The notes below the pieces were generated by a model. It ran no database searches. It was not told the DNA's origin and saw nothing but the letters and a program-made list of their open reading frames with translations. Shown piece by piece: positions 36,052 to 45,267 of a stretch of DNA of 64,000 bases (its first letter is position 1; each line of letters starts with the position of its first letter). The translations under genes were made by a program, and so were the position numbers. The stretch is from Hymenobacter aquaticus (lineage in GTDB: Bacteria; Bacteroidota; Bacteroidia; Cytophagales; Hymenobacteraceae). The stretch is taken from the NCBI RefSeq assembly GCF_004765605.1, contig NZ_SRLC01000001.1, positions 744,001-808,000 on the forward strand, read 5' to 3'.

Positions 36052-37962
36052 ATGACCCGTTCGATTTCCGCCAGCCTCTTTCTCGCCGTCAGTCTGCTAA
36101 GTACCTCAGCCGTTGCCGCCGACATCTGGGTGGCCCCCACGGGCTCCGACCGCAACCCCGGCACCGCCGCCCAGCCGCTGGCCACGCTGAACATGGCCCT
36201 GCGCCAGGCCCGCGACCTGCGCCGCCTCCGCGATGCTTCGGTGCAGAACGGTGTACACATCTGGGTCAAAGGCGGGGAGTACCGGCTGCAGGAGCCCTGG
36301 CTGTTCCGGCCCGAAGACGCCGGCACCGCTACGAGCCCGACCATCATCGAAGCCGCGCCCGGGGAGCAGCCAGTGCTCAGCGGCGGCGTGGCGGTGACTG
36401 GCTGGAAAAAGGCGGCGGCCGCCGTACCGGGCCTGCCCAAAGCCGCCCAGGGCCAGGTGTGGGTAGCCGATGCGCCGCTGCTGGCCGGCCGCGCCTTCGA
36501 TTTCCGGCAGCTGTGGGTGAACGGCCACAAGGCCGTCCGCGCCCGCACGGCCACCGACGACAACCTGCCCCGCCTGCTGCGCTGGGACACCGACAAGCGC
36601 GAAGCCTGGATTCCGGCCGCCGCGCTGAGCGGCGTGACGCGGGCCGGGCAGCTGGAAATGGTGCTGCACCAGATGTGGGCCGTGAACGTGCTGCGCGTCA
36701 AGTCGGTGACGGTGCAGGGCCCGGAAGCCCGCGTGACCTTCCAGGAGCCCGAAAGCCGGGTGCAATTTGAGCACCCCTGGCCCCGGCCCATCATCAACGG
36801 CAAAAACGGCAGCTCGGCCTTTTACCTGACCAATGCCCTGGAGCTGCTTGATCAGCCCGGCGAGTGGTACTACGACCAGCCGCGGCGGCAGGTGCTCTAC
36901 TGGCCCCGCCCTGGCGAAACGATGAGCAGCGTCCAGGTGACCGTGCCTGCGCTGGAAACCCTGGTGCAGGTAGCCGGCTCGCTCGACGCGCCGGTGAGCC
37001 ACCTGCAGTTCAAAGGCCTGACTTTCGCCCACACCACCTGGCTGCGCCCCGGGCAGCAGGGCCACGTGCCGCTGCAAGCCGGCATGTACCTGCTCGACGG
37101 CTACTCCCTGGCCAAGCCCGGCACCCCCGACAAAGCCGGCCTCGAAAACCAGGCCTGGATTGGCCGTCCGCCCGGTGCCGTGCAGCTCACAGGGGCCGAC
37201 CACACCCGCTTCGAACGTTGCCGCTTCGAGCACCTCGGCGCCGCCGGCCTCGACTACCAGCAGGGCACCCACGATGATGCCATCGTCGGCTGCGTGTTCC
37301 GGGACGTGGCCGTGAACGGGCTGCAGCTGGGCAAGTTTTCCGACCCCGGCATCGAAACCCACCTGCCTTATAATCCTAAGGACGAGCGGGAAATCTGCGC
37401 CTCGGAGCTAGTGGAAAACAACCTCTTCACCGACTGCGGCAACGAGGACTGGGGCGCCGTGGGCATTGCGGCCGGCTACGTGCGCCAGACTACCATCCGC
37501 CACAACGAAATCAGCCAGGTGCCCTACACCGGCATCAGCCTGGGCTGGGGCTGGACGAAATCGGCCAACGCCATGCAGGGCAACCGCGTGCAGGCCAACT
37601 ACATCCACCACTACGCCCAGCACACCTACGACGTGGCCGGCGTGTACACCCTCTCGGCCCAGCCCGGTACCGTCGTCAGCGAAAACCGCATCGACGAAAT
37701 CGGCCGCGCCGCCTACGTGCACGACCCCGAGCACTGGTTTTACCTCTACCTCGACGAGGGCTCCTCGGGTATCACGGTGCAGGACAACTGGTGCCCGGCG
37801 GAGAAATTCCTGGCCAATGCAAACGGCCCCAACAACGTCTGGAAAAACAACGGCCCGATGGTGCCCGAGGCCATCAAGCAGGCCGCCGGGCTGGAAGCGG
37901 CGTTCCGCGACCTGCGCGGCGCGGCGCCGAAAGCGGAGCAGAAAGCCGGCAAGAGTCAATAG
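36052..37962 (+). CDS. GH141-like right-handed beta-helix glycosidase, secreted
   Basis: 636 residues from ATG 36052 (MTRSISASLFLAVSLLSTSAVAA); the open frame upstream to 35932 is repeat G sequence. The opening DIWVAPTGSDRNPGTAAQPL and ALRQARDLR are typical of GH141-type parallel beta-helix proteins, with an inserted sandwich about 120-300 and the helix coils after about 315 (LQFKGLTFAHTTWL, FERCRFEHLGAAGLDYQQG, VENNLFTDCGNEDWGAVGIA, GISLGWGW). The RG-II enzyme of this kind in Bacteroides is an alpha-L-fucosidase; other members act on xylan. With GH140 and GH95 in the same cluster an RG-II fucosidase role is the best inference. Confidence 0.82.
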   Translation: MTRSISASLFLAVSLLSTSAVAADIWVAPTGSDRNPGTAAQPLATLNMALRQARDLRRLRDASVQNGVHIWVKGGEYRLQEPWLFRPEDAGTATSPTIIEAAPGEQPVLSGGVAVTGWKKAAAAVPGLPKAAQGQVWVADAPLLAGRAFDFRQLWVNGHKAVRARTATDDNLPRLLRWDTDKREAWIPAAALSGVTRAGQLEMVLHQMWAVNVLRVKSVTVQGPEARVTFQEPESRVQFEHPWPRPIINGKNGSSAFYLTNALELLDQPGEWYYDQPRRQVLYWPRPGETMSSVQVTVPALETLVQVAGSLDAPVSHLQFKGLTFAHTTWLRPGQQGHVPLQAGMYLLDGYSLAKPGTPDKAGLENQAWIGRPPGAVQLTGADHTRFERCRFEHLGAAGLDYQQGTHDDAIVGCVFRDVAVNGLQLGKFSDPGIETHLPYNPKDEREICASELVENNLFTDCGNEDWGAVGIAAGYVRQTTIRHNEISQVPYTGISLGWGWTKSANAMQGNRVQANYIHHYAQHTYDVAGVYTLSAQPGTVVSENRIDEIGRAAYVHDPEHWFYLYLDEGSSGITVQDNWCPAEKFLANANGPNNVWKNNGPMVPEAIKQAAGLEAAFRDLRGAAPKAEQKAGKSQ

Positions 37963-37970
37963 TAAAAGAA

Positions 37971-38085
37971 CGTCATGTCGAGCTTGTCGAGACATCTCGC
38001 GTGCTGACTTCCGAGAGCAACCCCAACGAGAACAATAGCACCCAACGTCAGCACGCGAGATTCCTCGACTTCGCTCGGAATGACG
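37971..38085. repeat. Family C variant inverted repeat (C3)
   Basis: GTCATGTCGAGCTTGTCGAG with ACATCTCGCGTGCTGAC, and the inverse GTCAGCACGCGAGATTCCTC with GACTTCGCTCGGAATGAC. Lies between the beta-helix and the GH78-like gene. Confidence 0.75.
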
Positions 38086-38114
38086 CCCTGATTTGCAGCC
38101 ATTAACCTCCCCTG

Positions 38115-40310
38115 ATGCCCCACGCTACCCTGAAACGCTTTACCGTCGCCGCTGCCGCGCTGCTGGCCCTATTCGCCGCCGAAACCGCCCAGGCCCAGCA
38201 GGCCAGCAAGGCCACCTGGATCTGGTACCCCGGCGACTACGAAATCTGGCTCAGCAACCAGATGCAGAACCGCCGTACCGAGCGCGGCTCCTTCTTCCCG
38301 CCCTTCTGGCGCCTCGACAGCCACTACCCGCTCATCGACTTCCACCAGGACTTCGACCTGAAGGAGGCCGAAGAAGTGGAGCTGCGCGCCGAGGGCCAGT
38401 ACAACGTGAAGCTCGACGGCAAGCTGATAACCGGCTACCCCACGCGCCTGACGGTGCCCGCCGGCAAGCACCGGCTCAACATCAAGGTCTACAACCAGCA
38501 GCACGTGCCGGCGGTGTTCGTGCGGGGTAAAACCATCGGCACGGACGGCCGCTGGCTGGTGACCTACGAGGACAAGGAGTGGATTGACGCCTCGGGCAAG
38601 GTGTCGGACCAGTCGGGCACCACCTGGCTGACGGCCGGCAGCTGGAACTTCAACGAGGCCCAGGCGCTGCCCTCGGCCTTTAAGCTGAAAACCGAGCCGC
38701 GGCGGGCCGCCAAGGTCACGCGCAACGCCGACGGCAGTATGCTGGTGGATTTCGGGCGCGAGACGTTCGGCTACGTGCGCCTGCACGGGCTGCAGGGGCA
38801 GGGACCGACCACGCTGTACTTCGGCGAATCCAAGGAGGAGGCGCTGAGCGTGGCGGGCTGCGAGACGCTGGAGCGGCTGGAGGTGAACCAGCCGCAGAAG
38901 GCCGACAAGCTGACTTCGCTGACCAAGGCCTTCCGCTTCGTGAACATCCGGCCGGAAAAGGGCGTGACCCTGGATTCGGTGTCGATGCTCTACGAGTACG
39001 CGCCGCTGACGGAGCGGGGCCGCTTCCGGTGCTCGGATGAGCAGCTGAACAAGATCTGGGACGTGGCCGCCTACACCATGCAGCTCACGAGCCGGGAGTT
39101 TTTCATCGACGGCATCAAGCGGGACCGGTGGGTGTGGTCGGGCGACGCCTACCAGAGCTACCTGATGAACTACTACCTGTACTTCGACACGCCGACGGTG
39201 AACCGCACCACCTTCGCCCTGCGCGGCAAGGACCCGGTGACCAGCCACGTGAATACCATCATGGACTACACCTTCTACTGGTTTATCGGCATCTACGACG
39301 CCTACCAGTACTCGGGCGACAAAACCGTGGTGCAGCAGCTCTACCCGCGCATGCAGAGCCTGATGGACTACTGCCTGAGCCGGCGCAACCAGGATGGCTA
39401 CATGGAAGGCCTGGCCGGCGACTGGGTGTTTATCGACTGGGCCGACGGGCTGAGCAAGAAGGGCGAAGTCAGCTTCGAGCAGCTGCTGCTGTGCCGCAGC
39501 CTGGAAAGCATGGCCCTGTGTGCGGGCCTCGTGAACGACCAGACCGGCGCCCGGAAGTACCAGCAGCTGGCCGCCGACCTCAAGGCCAAAATCTTCGCCA
39601 CCTACTGGAGCCCCGCGAAAGGCGCGCTGGTGCACAGCCGCGTGAACGGGCAGCCCACCGACAACGTGACGCGTTACGCCAACATGTTCGCCATCTTCTT
39701 TGACTACCTAAGTCAGGAGCAGGAGCAGCAGGTGAAAAAATCGGTGCTGCTGAACCCGCAGGTGCCCAAAATCACCACGCCCTACATGCGCTTCTACGAG
39801 TTGGAAGCCCTCTGCGCCCTGGGTGAGCAGCCCTACGTGCTCCAGGAAATGAAGAGCTACTGGGGCGGGATGCTCAACGAAGGTGCCACCGCCTTCTGGG
39901 AAGAATACGACCCCACGAAGAAAGGCACCGAGCACCTGTCGATGTACGGCCGGCCCTTCGGCAAAAGCCTCTGCCACGCCTGGGGCGCCAGCCCGATCTA
40001 CCTGCTGGGCAAGTACTACCTGGGCGTCAGGCCCCTCTCGGCCGGCTACGCCACCTACGAAGTCGTGCCCAACCTCGGCGGCCTGCAGTGGATGGAAGGC
40101 AGCGTGCCCACGCCCCAGGGCGACATCACCGTGCGCGCTACTGCCAGGGAGCTGAAAGTGAAAGGCGCCAGCGGCACCGGCGTTTTACGCTTCAAAAGCA
40201 AGAGCAAACCCAGCGTCAAAGGTGCCAAAATCGAAGCTAAGGGTGGCGGGCAATACGAGCTGCAGCTCCAGCCCGGCCGCGAATACGTGGTGCACTATCA
40301 GGCCAGTTAA
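38115..40310 (+). CDS. GH78-related (alpha/alpha)6 protein with altered catalytic motif
   Basis: 731 residues, signal peptide (VAAAALLALFAAETAQAQ). Shorter than the other two GH78 proteins: a sandwich domain about 25-290 (ATWIWYPGDYEIWLSNQMQN) and then the helical toroid. The GH78 block DCPxRxE is here DGIKRDRWVWSGD: the glutamate that serves as general acid in rhamnosidases is replaced by arginine while the flanking aspartates remain. The family resemblance is clear from FRFVNI, RCSDEQLNKIWDVAAYTMQL and the C-terminal LGVRPLSAGYATYEVVPNLG block. It may use another acid, act on another sugar, or be non-catalytic. Confidence 0.82.
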   Translation: MPHATLKRFTVAAAALLALFAAETAQAQQASKATWIWYPGDYEIWLSNQMQNRRTERGSFFPPFWRLDSHYPLIDFHQDFDLKEAEEVELRAEGQYNVKLDGKLITGYPTRLTVPAGKHRLNIKVYNQQHVPAVFVRGKTIGTDGRWLVTYEDKEWIDASGKVSDQSGTTWLTAGSWNFNEAQALPSAFKLKTEPRRAAKVTRNADGSMLVDFGRETFGYVRLHGLQGQGPTTLYFGESKEEALSVAGCETLERLEVNQPQKADKLTSLTKAFRFVNIRPEKGVTLDSVSMLYEYAPLTERGRFRCSDEQLNKIWDVAAYTMQLTSREFFIDGIKRDRWVWSGDAYQSYLMNYYLYFDTPTVNRTTFALRGKDPVTSHVNTIMDYTFYWFIGIYDAYQYSGDKTVVQQLYPRMQSLMDYCLSRRNQDGYMEGLAGDWVFIDWADGLSKKGEVSFEQLLLCRSLESMALCAGLVNDQTGARKYQQLAADLKAKIFATYWSPAKGALVHSRVNGQPTDNVTRYANMFAIFFDYLSQEQEQQVKKSVLLNPQVPKITTPYMRFYELEALCALGEQPYVLQEMKSYWGGMLNEGATAFWEEYDPTKKGTEHLSMYGRPFGKSLCHAWGASPIYLLGKYYLGVRPLSAGYATYEVVPNLGGLQWMEGSVPTPQGDITVRATARELKVKGASGTGVLRFKSKSKPSVKGAKIEAKGGGQYELQLQPGREYVVHYQAS

Positions 40311-40382
40311 GATAGTTGCGGCATTCCTGTCTGATAGGTGCAGGACGTGCGTCCCGCCGTTGTTACTCAACAAGTTAACAGG

Positions 40383-40414
40383 TATTGCTGCGTTGCTGAA
40401 GTATTCTATATTTG
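40383..40414 (+). promoter_or_regulatory. Candidate promoter of the 40490 lipoprotein gene
   Basis: TATATTTG at 40407-40414 matches the Bacteroidota -7 box exactly. ATTG at 40384-40387 is a partial -33 element at 19-bp spacing. The region is AT-rich compared with its surroundings and starts a 75-bp leader. Confidence 0.55.
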
Positions 40415-40489
40415 AATATCAGTGCAAAATATTCGCGCAAAAACAATCAGATGCTATGAAGAGAGTAGCAAAGACAACTCTGTAATACG

Positions 40490-41152
40490 ATGAGAAACAG
40501 CACATCTGCTTTGTTTCTGGGCCTTTGCGCCGTGCTTACCGGCGCTTGCTCTACCCACCGTACCGACCAGCAGCCCGCGTCCGCCGGGGAGCTGAGTATC
40601 GAGGCGTTTGCGGAATCAGACAAGTATAACCGGGCATTGGATAAGCTGGCGGAACTCAATGCCGCTTCCGATAAAAGCGGTCTGACGGCTTTAACGCTGG
40701 GTAGCCCCGATGCCCACACCTGGGAAAAGCTCGATGCGTACTACCAGCAGGCCGACGCGCTTCCTTACCCGGCGGATATTAGGAAGGCCCTGAAGGAAAA
40801 AGCTATTTTCGGCCTGGTGGAAGTCCAGCACTTCTTAAGCATTGCTCCGCTGGAAAAGCGCACGTACTATGCCGAGCAATTCTTCGCCCAGCCCTATGTT
40901 GAACCCAAGCTCGCCATTGCCTTCCTGGAAAATCTGCGCAACCAGTGGCCGGCCGAAAAGCTGGCGGCGGCCAAAGCCAAAACCAGCCGGCAGCTGCAAG
41001 CCAGCCTGGCCCGGACAACCAAAAAGCTGCCTGGCAACCTGATTTTGCCCGACACCAAGGAAATGAAGAAGACATTGGCAGTGGTGCAGCAGGAGCAACA
41101 AAAAAGGGCCCGGCAGCTGACCGCGCTACAATCGAAGCTCGAAACCCTGTAG
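40490..41152 (+). CDS. Hypothetical lipoprotein
   Basis: 220 residues with a good lipobox (LCAVLTGACS). The mature protein is almost wholly helical and charged (LDKLAELNAASDKSG, VVQQEQQKRARQLTALQSKL at the C-terminus, probably a coiled coil). No catalytic motif and no family recognised. It has its own candidate promoter, and it ends in front of a strong terminator shared with the opposite operon, so it is probably expressed separately from the CAZymes. Confidence 0.7.
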   Translation: MRNSTSALFLGLCAVLTGACSTHRTDQQPASAGELSIEAFAESDKYNRALDKLAELNAASDKSGLTALTLGSPDAHTWEKLDAYYQQADALPYPADIRKALKEKAIFGLVEVQHFLSIAPLEKRTYYAEQFFAQPYVEPKLAIAFLENLRNQWPAEKLAAAKAKTSRQLQASLARTTKKLPGNLILPDTKEMKKTLAVVQQEQQKRARQLTALQSKLETL

Positions 41153-41173
41153 CCAAATAGGCGCTACCCGACT

Positions 41174-41213
41174 AAAGCCCAAGCCCCGCCCCGATGAGGC
41201 GGGGCTTGGGCTT
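41174..41213. terminator. Strong bidirectional hairpin terminator
   Basis: AAAGCCCAAGCCCCGCC (41174-41190) and its exact inverse (41197-41213) around CCGATG/A. A 17-bp stem between two convergent genes, with A and T tracts at the outer ends, fits a terminator for both the plus-strand and the minus-strand array. Confidence 0.85.
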
Positions 41214-41241
41214 TCAGCCAACCAGGTTGTTGGGATGGTTG

Positions 41242-43647
41242 CTACGGCAGTACCACATCGGCCCGGCGCGACTCCGGCGTTACTTTCAACTCGGTGACTT
41301 TGCCATCCTTCACGGTGCATTCCACGGTGGTCTGGTAGGGCGCGTGGAGCTTGAAATGCACGTCCCACTGCTTGGGCCAGGCGGGCAGCAGCAGGATTTT
41401 GCGGTCATCAACTTGGAGCAGCATTTCCTGCAGCCCGATCATGCCCGCGCCGCCCCAGTTGTGGTCGGGCGCCCAGTCGTAGCCGGGGCCCCAGAAGGCG
41501 GGGAAGCGGCGGCCCGAGTCCTGCAGCTTCTGCACGGTGAGCAGGGCGGCTTCGTCGGTGAGGCCGAGGCGGGCGGCGAAAATGTTGTGCTGCTTCCAGC
41601 CCACGTGGCTGCGGAATTTCTGCACGTCCGGATCGAATCGGTAGGTATTCCGGGCCACGTCCAGGTCGGGCCGGCCGAGGCCGTACTGGCCCCAGGGAAA
41701 CACCGGGTAGAGCTGCGGGCTTTCCACGTTGTTGACCCGCTCCCAGCTTTTAGCGGGTGAAATCAGCCGGTGCCCGTCGATTTCGCGGAAGCTCAGGGCC
41801 GGGATGCGGCCGAGCATGGCCGTCCAGGTTTGGCGCTGCTCCGCGGTGCCCACCTGCGGCGGCAGGGCCAGCAGGCGGGTCAGCACGGTGCGCAGGCCGG
41901 CCACGGTGGCGGTGGAGTTGTAGGCCATCTTGTAGGTCTCGGCGCCCGAGCCGGGGTAGAGTACCAGGTGGCCTTCGCCGTCGAGGGCCTTGGCGCCGCG
42001 CTGCCGGGCCAGCTGCTGGTAGTGCTGGTCGAAGAAGGTCAGGCAGCTTTCGATGAAGGGCAGATACGGCTTGATGTCTTGGCCGGCGTACCGCTCGGCG
42101 TCGAGCATCATCAGGCAGAACTCCAGCACCGTGTCCCACTCGTATTCCAGCCAGGCGTTGTACTCCAGACCCCGGTCGAAGCCGGCGGGGCGCTTCCAGC
42201 CGTACTCGGCGGGGTTGGGCAGGCCGAAGTTTTCGAGCTGCTCAGTAAAGCAGGCACCGGGGTGCTGCCAGTAGGTCTGGCTGCGCAGCTCGGCGTTTTT
42301 CAGCAGGCGCAGGTAGAAGTCGAACTGCGGCTTCAGCAGCTGCGCGTCGCCGCTTTTGAGCAGGGGCCAGTACACCAAGCGCTGGTTTTGGGCCGTGTGG
42401 GTGCCGCCGCCCCAGTTGCGAAAATCGGGGGTGAATTTGAGCGTGCTGTCGGTCAGCGCCGGGTCGTAGGTGAAGAGGCCGCCGTTGAACTTGGTCGGCC
42501 ACTGGCCCTGGGCGTTGCAGCCGAGCATGTAGCGCATCAGCTGGTAGTTGCGGCCGGCTTGCCACTCAGGGGCGTTTTCGGCGGCTTTCGTGGGCTGAAT
42601 GTGGATAAAGCTGCGCTGCCAGAAGCTGCGCCACCAGGCCAGCGTCTGCTGCCTGGCGGCCTTGGGGTTCTGGGCGGCGGCTTGCTGCGTCTGCCGCAGC
42701 TCCTGCTGCCACTGCTGGAGGCTGGACGCGTAGCTGGTGTGTAGGGCTAGCGTGAGGGCGTGCTTCCGCGCCGTACCCCGGCTTTTTAGGGCGTAGGCAC
42801 GAAAGGGCGTGCGTTGGTACGTGCCGTCGGTAGCGCCGGCCGGCTGCATGTTTTCCCCCGTCAGCGCGCCGCCGAAGGTCAGGTTCCGTAGCGGATTGTA
42901 GAGCTGCGCCTTCACCGCCTCCAGACCTTGCTGGCGCACGGTCACGTCGAACACCGTTTCGGGGCGGTTCTGGTGAAAAAACTCGACCGTTTGTCCGCGG
43001 AAGCTGATACTGTCGTGGCGGGTTTTGACTTCGCCCTGCGGGGCCCACTTGTAGGAGTTCTGGTTGTTTTCCTTGCCCTTCAGCACGCGGTCCTGGTGGC
43101 GCCAGCTTTCGTAGCGGGCCTCGGCGGCCAGCGGTTTGCTGCTGCTGACTTCGACGTGGATGACGGGGCGGAACACCTCAACCCAGATGTGAACCTGGGC
43201 TTTCAGGCCGTTTTTCTCCGCGGTCAGCGTCACGTCGCCCTGCTGCAGGTTCAGCGTTTGTGCGAAGTGGCCGTTGTCGAACGGATTCGGCGTGAGGCGC
43301 AGGCGGACGCGGCCGAGCTTGAGCAGGGAGTTGTTTTCGTCGAAGGTGCCGCTGCGGGCGGCGTAGAAGAGCACGTCGCCTTGTTCGCTCCACACGTTCA
43401 GGCCCACGTCGCCGCCGCCGCAGGGCATGGATTCGGCGGCGTTGCGGCTGGGGCTGGTCCAGGTGATGTTGTTGCTCGGCAGCTCGGGGCTTTGGGCAGT
43501 GGCCGTCAGGCGGAGCAGAATAAATGCCCAGACGTAGGGAGCCCGCAGAGGGCGCAGAAGTTTACGCAGAGGGCGCAGAACGTTCTGCGCCTTCTGCGGC
43601 AAACCTCTGCGCCCTCTGCGGGCTAAAAAGTCAGCCCGAGCCCTCAT
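41242..43647 (-). CDS. DUF5703-type (alpha/alpha)6 protein, secreted
   Basis: 801 residues from ATG 43647, which overlaps the upstream CE20 stop codon (ATGA), so this start is well supported. The N-terminus is unusual: RGRRGLPQKAQNVLRPLRK comes from repeat H (43538-43626) and stands before the hydrophobic core (YVWAFILLRLTATAQ). The mature protein opens with NITWTSPSRNAAESMPCGGG and DVGLNVWSEQGDVLFYAARS, the DUF5703 N-terminal signature, followed by a GH95-like helical toroid (WGGGTHTAQNQRLVYWPLL, AYNSTATVAGLRTVL, WAPDHNWGGAGMIGLQEMLL). Such proteins are frequent in plant-glycan PULs and are probably glycosidases, activity unknown. Confidence 0.82.
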   Translation of the reverse strand: MRARADFLARRGRRGLPQKAQNVLRPLRKLLRPLRAPYVWAFILLRLTATAQSPELPSNNITWTSPSRNAAESMPCGGGDVGLNVWSEQGDVLFYAARSGTFDENNSLLKLGRVRLRLTPNPFDNGHFAQTLNLQQGDVTLTAEKNGLKAQVHIWVEVFRPVIHVEVSSSKPLAAEARYESWRHQDRVLKGKENNQNSYKWAPQGEVKTRHDSISFRGQTVEFFHQNRPETVFDVTVRQQGLEAVKAQLYNPLRNLTFGGALTGENMQPAGATDGTYQRTPFRAYALKSRGTARKHALTLALHTSYASSLQQWQQELRQTQQAAAQNPKAARQQTLAWWRSFWQRSFIHIQPTKAAENAPEWQAGRNYQLMRYMLGCNAQGQWPTKFNGGLFTYDPALTDSTLKFTPDFRNWGGGTHTAQNQRLVYWPLLKSGDAQLLKPQFDFYLRLLKNAELRSQTYWQHPGACFTEQLENFGLPNPAEYGWKRPAGFDRGLEYNAWLEYEWDTVLEFCLMMLDAERYAGQDIKPYLPFIESCLTFFDQHYQQLARQRGAKALDGEGHLVLYPGSGAETYKMAYNSTATVAGLRTVLTRLLALPPQVGTAEQRQTWTAMLGRIPALSFREIDGHRLISPAKSWERVNNVESPQLYPVFPWGQYGLGRPDLDVARNTYRFDPDVQKFRSHVGWKQHNIFAARLGLTDEAALLTVQKLQDSGRRFPAFWGPGYDWAPDHNWGGAGMIGLQEMLLQVDDRKILLLPAWPKQWDVHFKLHAPYQTTVECTVKDGKVTELKVTPESRRADVVLP
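43538..43626. repeat. Family H inverted repeat, inside DUF5703 coding start
   Basis: AGCCCGCAGAGGGCGCAGAA at the left and TTCTGCGCC...CTCTGCGCCCTCTGCGGGCT at the right; four copies of the unit CGCAGAGGGCGCAG in alternating orientation around AACGTT. It is translated as the Arg-rich n-region of the DUF5703 protein. Confidence 0.8.
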
Positions 43648-45080
43648 TGCGCCCAATCATCGGTGCGAAACGACGACACCGGCAGGCCCTCGGTGCTGAA
43701 CAGGGTGGCGCGGGTGAAGTCCTGGAAGGCGTAGCGCACCGCCACCGGCTGCTTCACCTGCTCGGCCGATACCTTCACCACGCTGCCATCGATGCTGGCT
43801 TTGGCCGGGTACCACCGCCGGTCGGCCCCGGCTACTTCGAAGCCCGTCAGCGCCTCGCCGAAGGACGTCATGCCGTTGGGCGCGTCGCGGAACCGCACCT
43901 GGGCCACGCCGTCCTTCACTTCCAGGGACTCATACGCCGGGCTGACCGCCCCGAAGCCCTTGCGGCCGTAGGTTTTGGCCAGGGCAAGCAGGGCTAGGCG
44001 CTGCCCGCCGGGCTCCTTGCGCATGGGGTGGATGCTGGCTTCCTCGCCCACGTCGAGCAGCACGGCCATGGCGGCGTTGGGAATCGTGGTTTCGGCCTTA
44101 CGTTGGGCGTCACGCAGGAAGGCCGAGTTGTACTTGCCGCCCTTATTATAAGGCGGCAGCTGGGCGTAGTTGTAGGGCGCAATCTGGGCGTAGTAGAACG
44201 GAAACTCGCCCTGTTTCCACTCCGCACGCCACTGCTGCACCAGCGCCTGCAAGCGGGCCGGGTACTCGTCCGGGTGCTCGTAGTTGGATTCGCCCTGGTA
44301 CCACAAGGCCCCGCAGATGCCGTAGCCGACGACCGGGTGCAGCATGCCGTTGTAGAGCGTGGTGGGCGTGCGGTTGACCACCTTGATGGAGTCGGTACGG
44401 GGCGGAATGGGCACGCCCGCAAACTGCCGCAGCGTCTCCTCGCTCAGCCAGGCCTCGATGGTGGAGCCCCCGTAGCTGCAGTTGATCAGCCCCACCGGCA
44501 CGTGCAGCTGCTCCTGCACGAGCCGCCCGAAGTAGTAGGCCGTGGCGCTGAAATTCGCCACCGCCTCGGGCTCGGCCACTTTCCAGCTGAAGGGCTTGCT
44601 GTTGTCCTTGGGCGCGGTGCGCGAGTTGCGCGGCACGTTGTAGAGGCGGAGGTTCGGGTTGCTGGAGTGCAGAATAGCCTCGTTGGAGCCCAGAACCGGC
44701 TGGCCCTTGAAGCCCTTCATCGGCATTTCCATGTTCGACTGCCCGCCGCACAGCCACACCTCGCCCACCAGTACGTTCTGCAAAGTGACCGGCTTATCGT
44801 CGCCGCTGAAGGCCAGGGTGTAGGGCCCGCCGGCCGTGGGCGTTTTCACTTTCAGCTTCCAGCGGCCTTTGTCGTCGGCCTGGGCCTGGTACTTCTGCTT
44901 GCCCCACGACGGCGCCACGGTGATGCGGCTGCCCGGCCGGGCCCAGCCCCAGACAGCGCACTCGGCCTGCTGCTGGAAAATCATGTTGTCGGTGAAGATG
45001 GACGGCAGGCGCAGCTCGGCCCGCAGCAGCAGCGGGGTGAGCAGGAGGGCGACGGAAAGCAGGAAGGGCTTGGTGTTCAT
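43644..45080 (-). CDS. CE20 sialate O-acetylesterase-family esterase, secreted
   Basis: 478 residues, signal peptide (LLSVALLLTPLLLRAE). LRLPSIFTDNMIFQQQAECA and VWGWARPGS start the N-terminal sandwich; the SGNH catalytic domain has nucleophile Ser in CGGQSNMEMPM, GLINCSYGGSTIEAW, LWYQGESNY, and the late histidine block IHPMRKEPGGQRLALLAL. This family deacetylates sialic acids in animals, but in plant-glycan loci it removes acetyl groups from xylan or pectin sugars, which is the likely role here. The DUF5703 gene begins in its stop codon, so the two are coupled. Confidence 0.92.
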   Translation of the reverse strand: MNTKPFLLSVALLLTPLLLRAELRLPSIFTDNMIFQQQAECAVWGWARPGSRITVAPSWGKQKYQAQADDKGRWKLKVKTPTAGGPYTLAFSGDDKPVTLQNVLVGEVWLCGGQSNMEMPMKGFKGQPVLGSNEAILHSSNPNLRLYNVPRNSRTAPKDNSKPFSWKVAEPEAVANFSATAYYFGRLVQEQLHVPVGLINCSYGGSTIEAWLSEETLRQFAGVPIPPRTDSIKVVNRTPTTLYNGMLHPVVGYGICGALWYQGESNYEHPDEYPARLQALVQQWRAEWKQGEFPFYYAQIAPYNYAQLPPYNKGGKYNSAFLRDAQRKAETTIPNAAMAVLLDVGEEASIHPMRKEPGGQRLALLALAKTYGRKGFGAVSPAYESLEVKDGVAQVRFRDAPNGMTSFGEALTGFEVAGADRRWYPAKASIDGSVVKVSAEQVKQPVAVRYAFQDFTRATLFSTEGLPVSSFRTDDWAQ

Positions 45081-45096
45081 GTAGGCAAGGGAGCTA

Positions 45097-45256
45097 AGAC
45101 TAGCTCCCCTCCTCAGATGAGGAGGGGTTGGGGGTGGTTGAAAGGTTAGGGCTAAAATTTAGAATCAAGTCATGTCCGGATGGCGGCTCAACCACCCCCA
45201 ACCCCACGCCGCTTGATGCGCGGAATCATCTGAGGAGGGGAGCTAATTCTAGCTCT
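45097..45256. repeat. Family B inverted repeat (B2)
   Basis: Left arm AGCTCCCCTCCTCAGATGAG with GGGTTGGGGGTGGTTGA; right arm TCAACCACCCCCAACCCCAC ending CTGAGGAGGGGAGCTA. The right-arm hairpin loop carries the micro-palindrome CCGCTTGATGCGCGG (45209-45223); the left arm lacks it. Between GH127 and CE20. Confidence 0.85.
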
Positions 45257-45267
45257 AACTGTGGACG

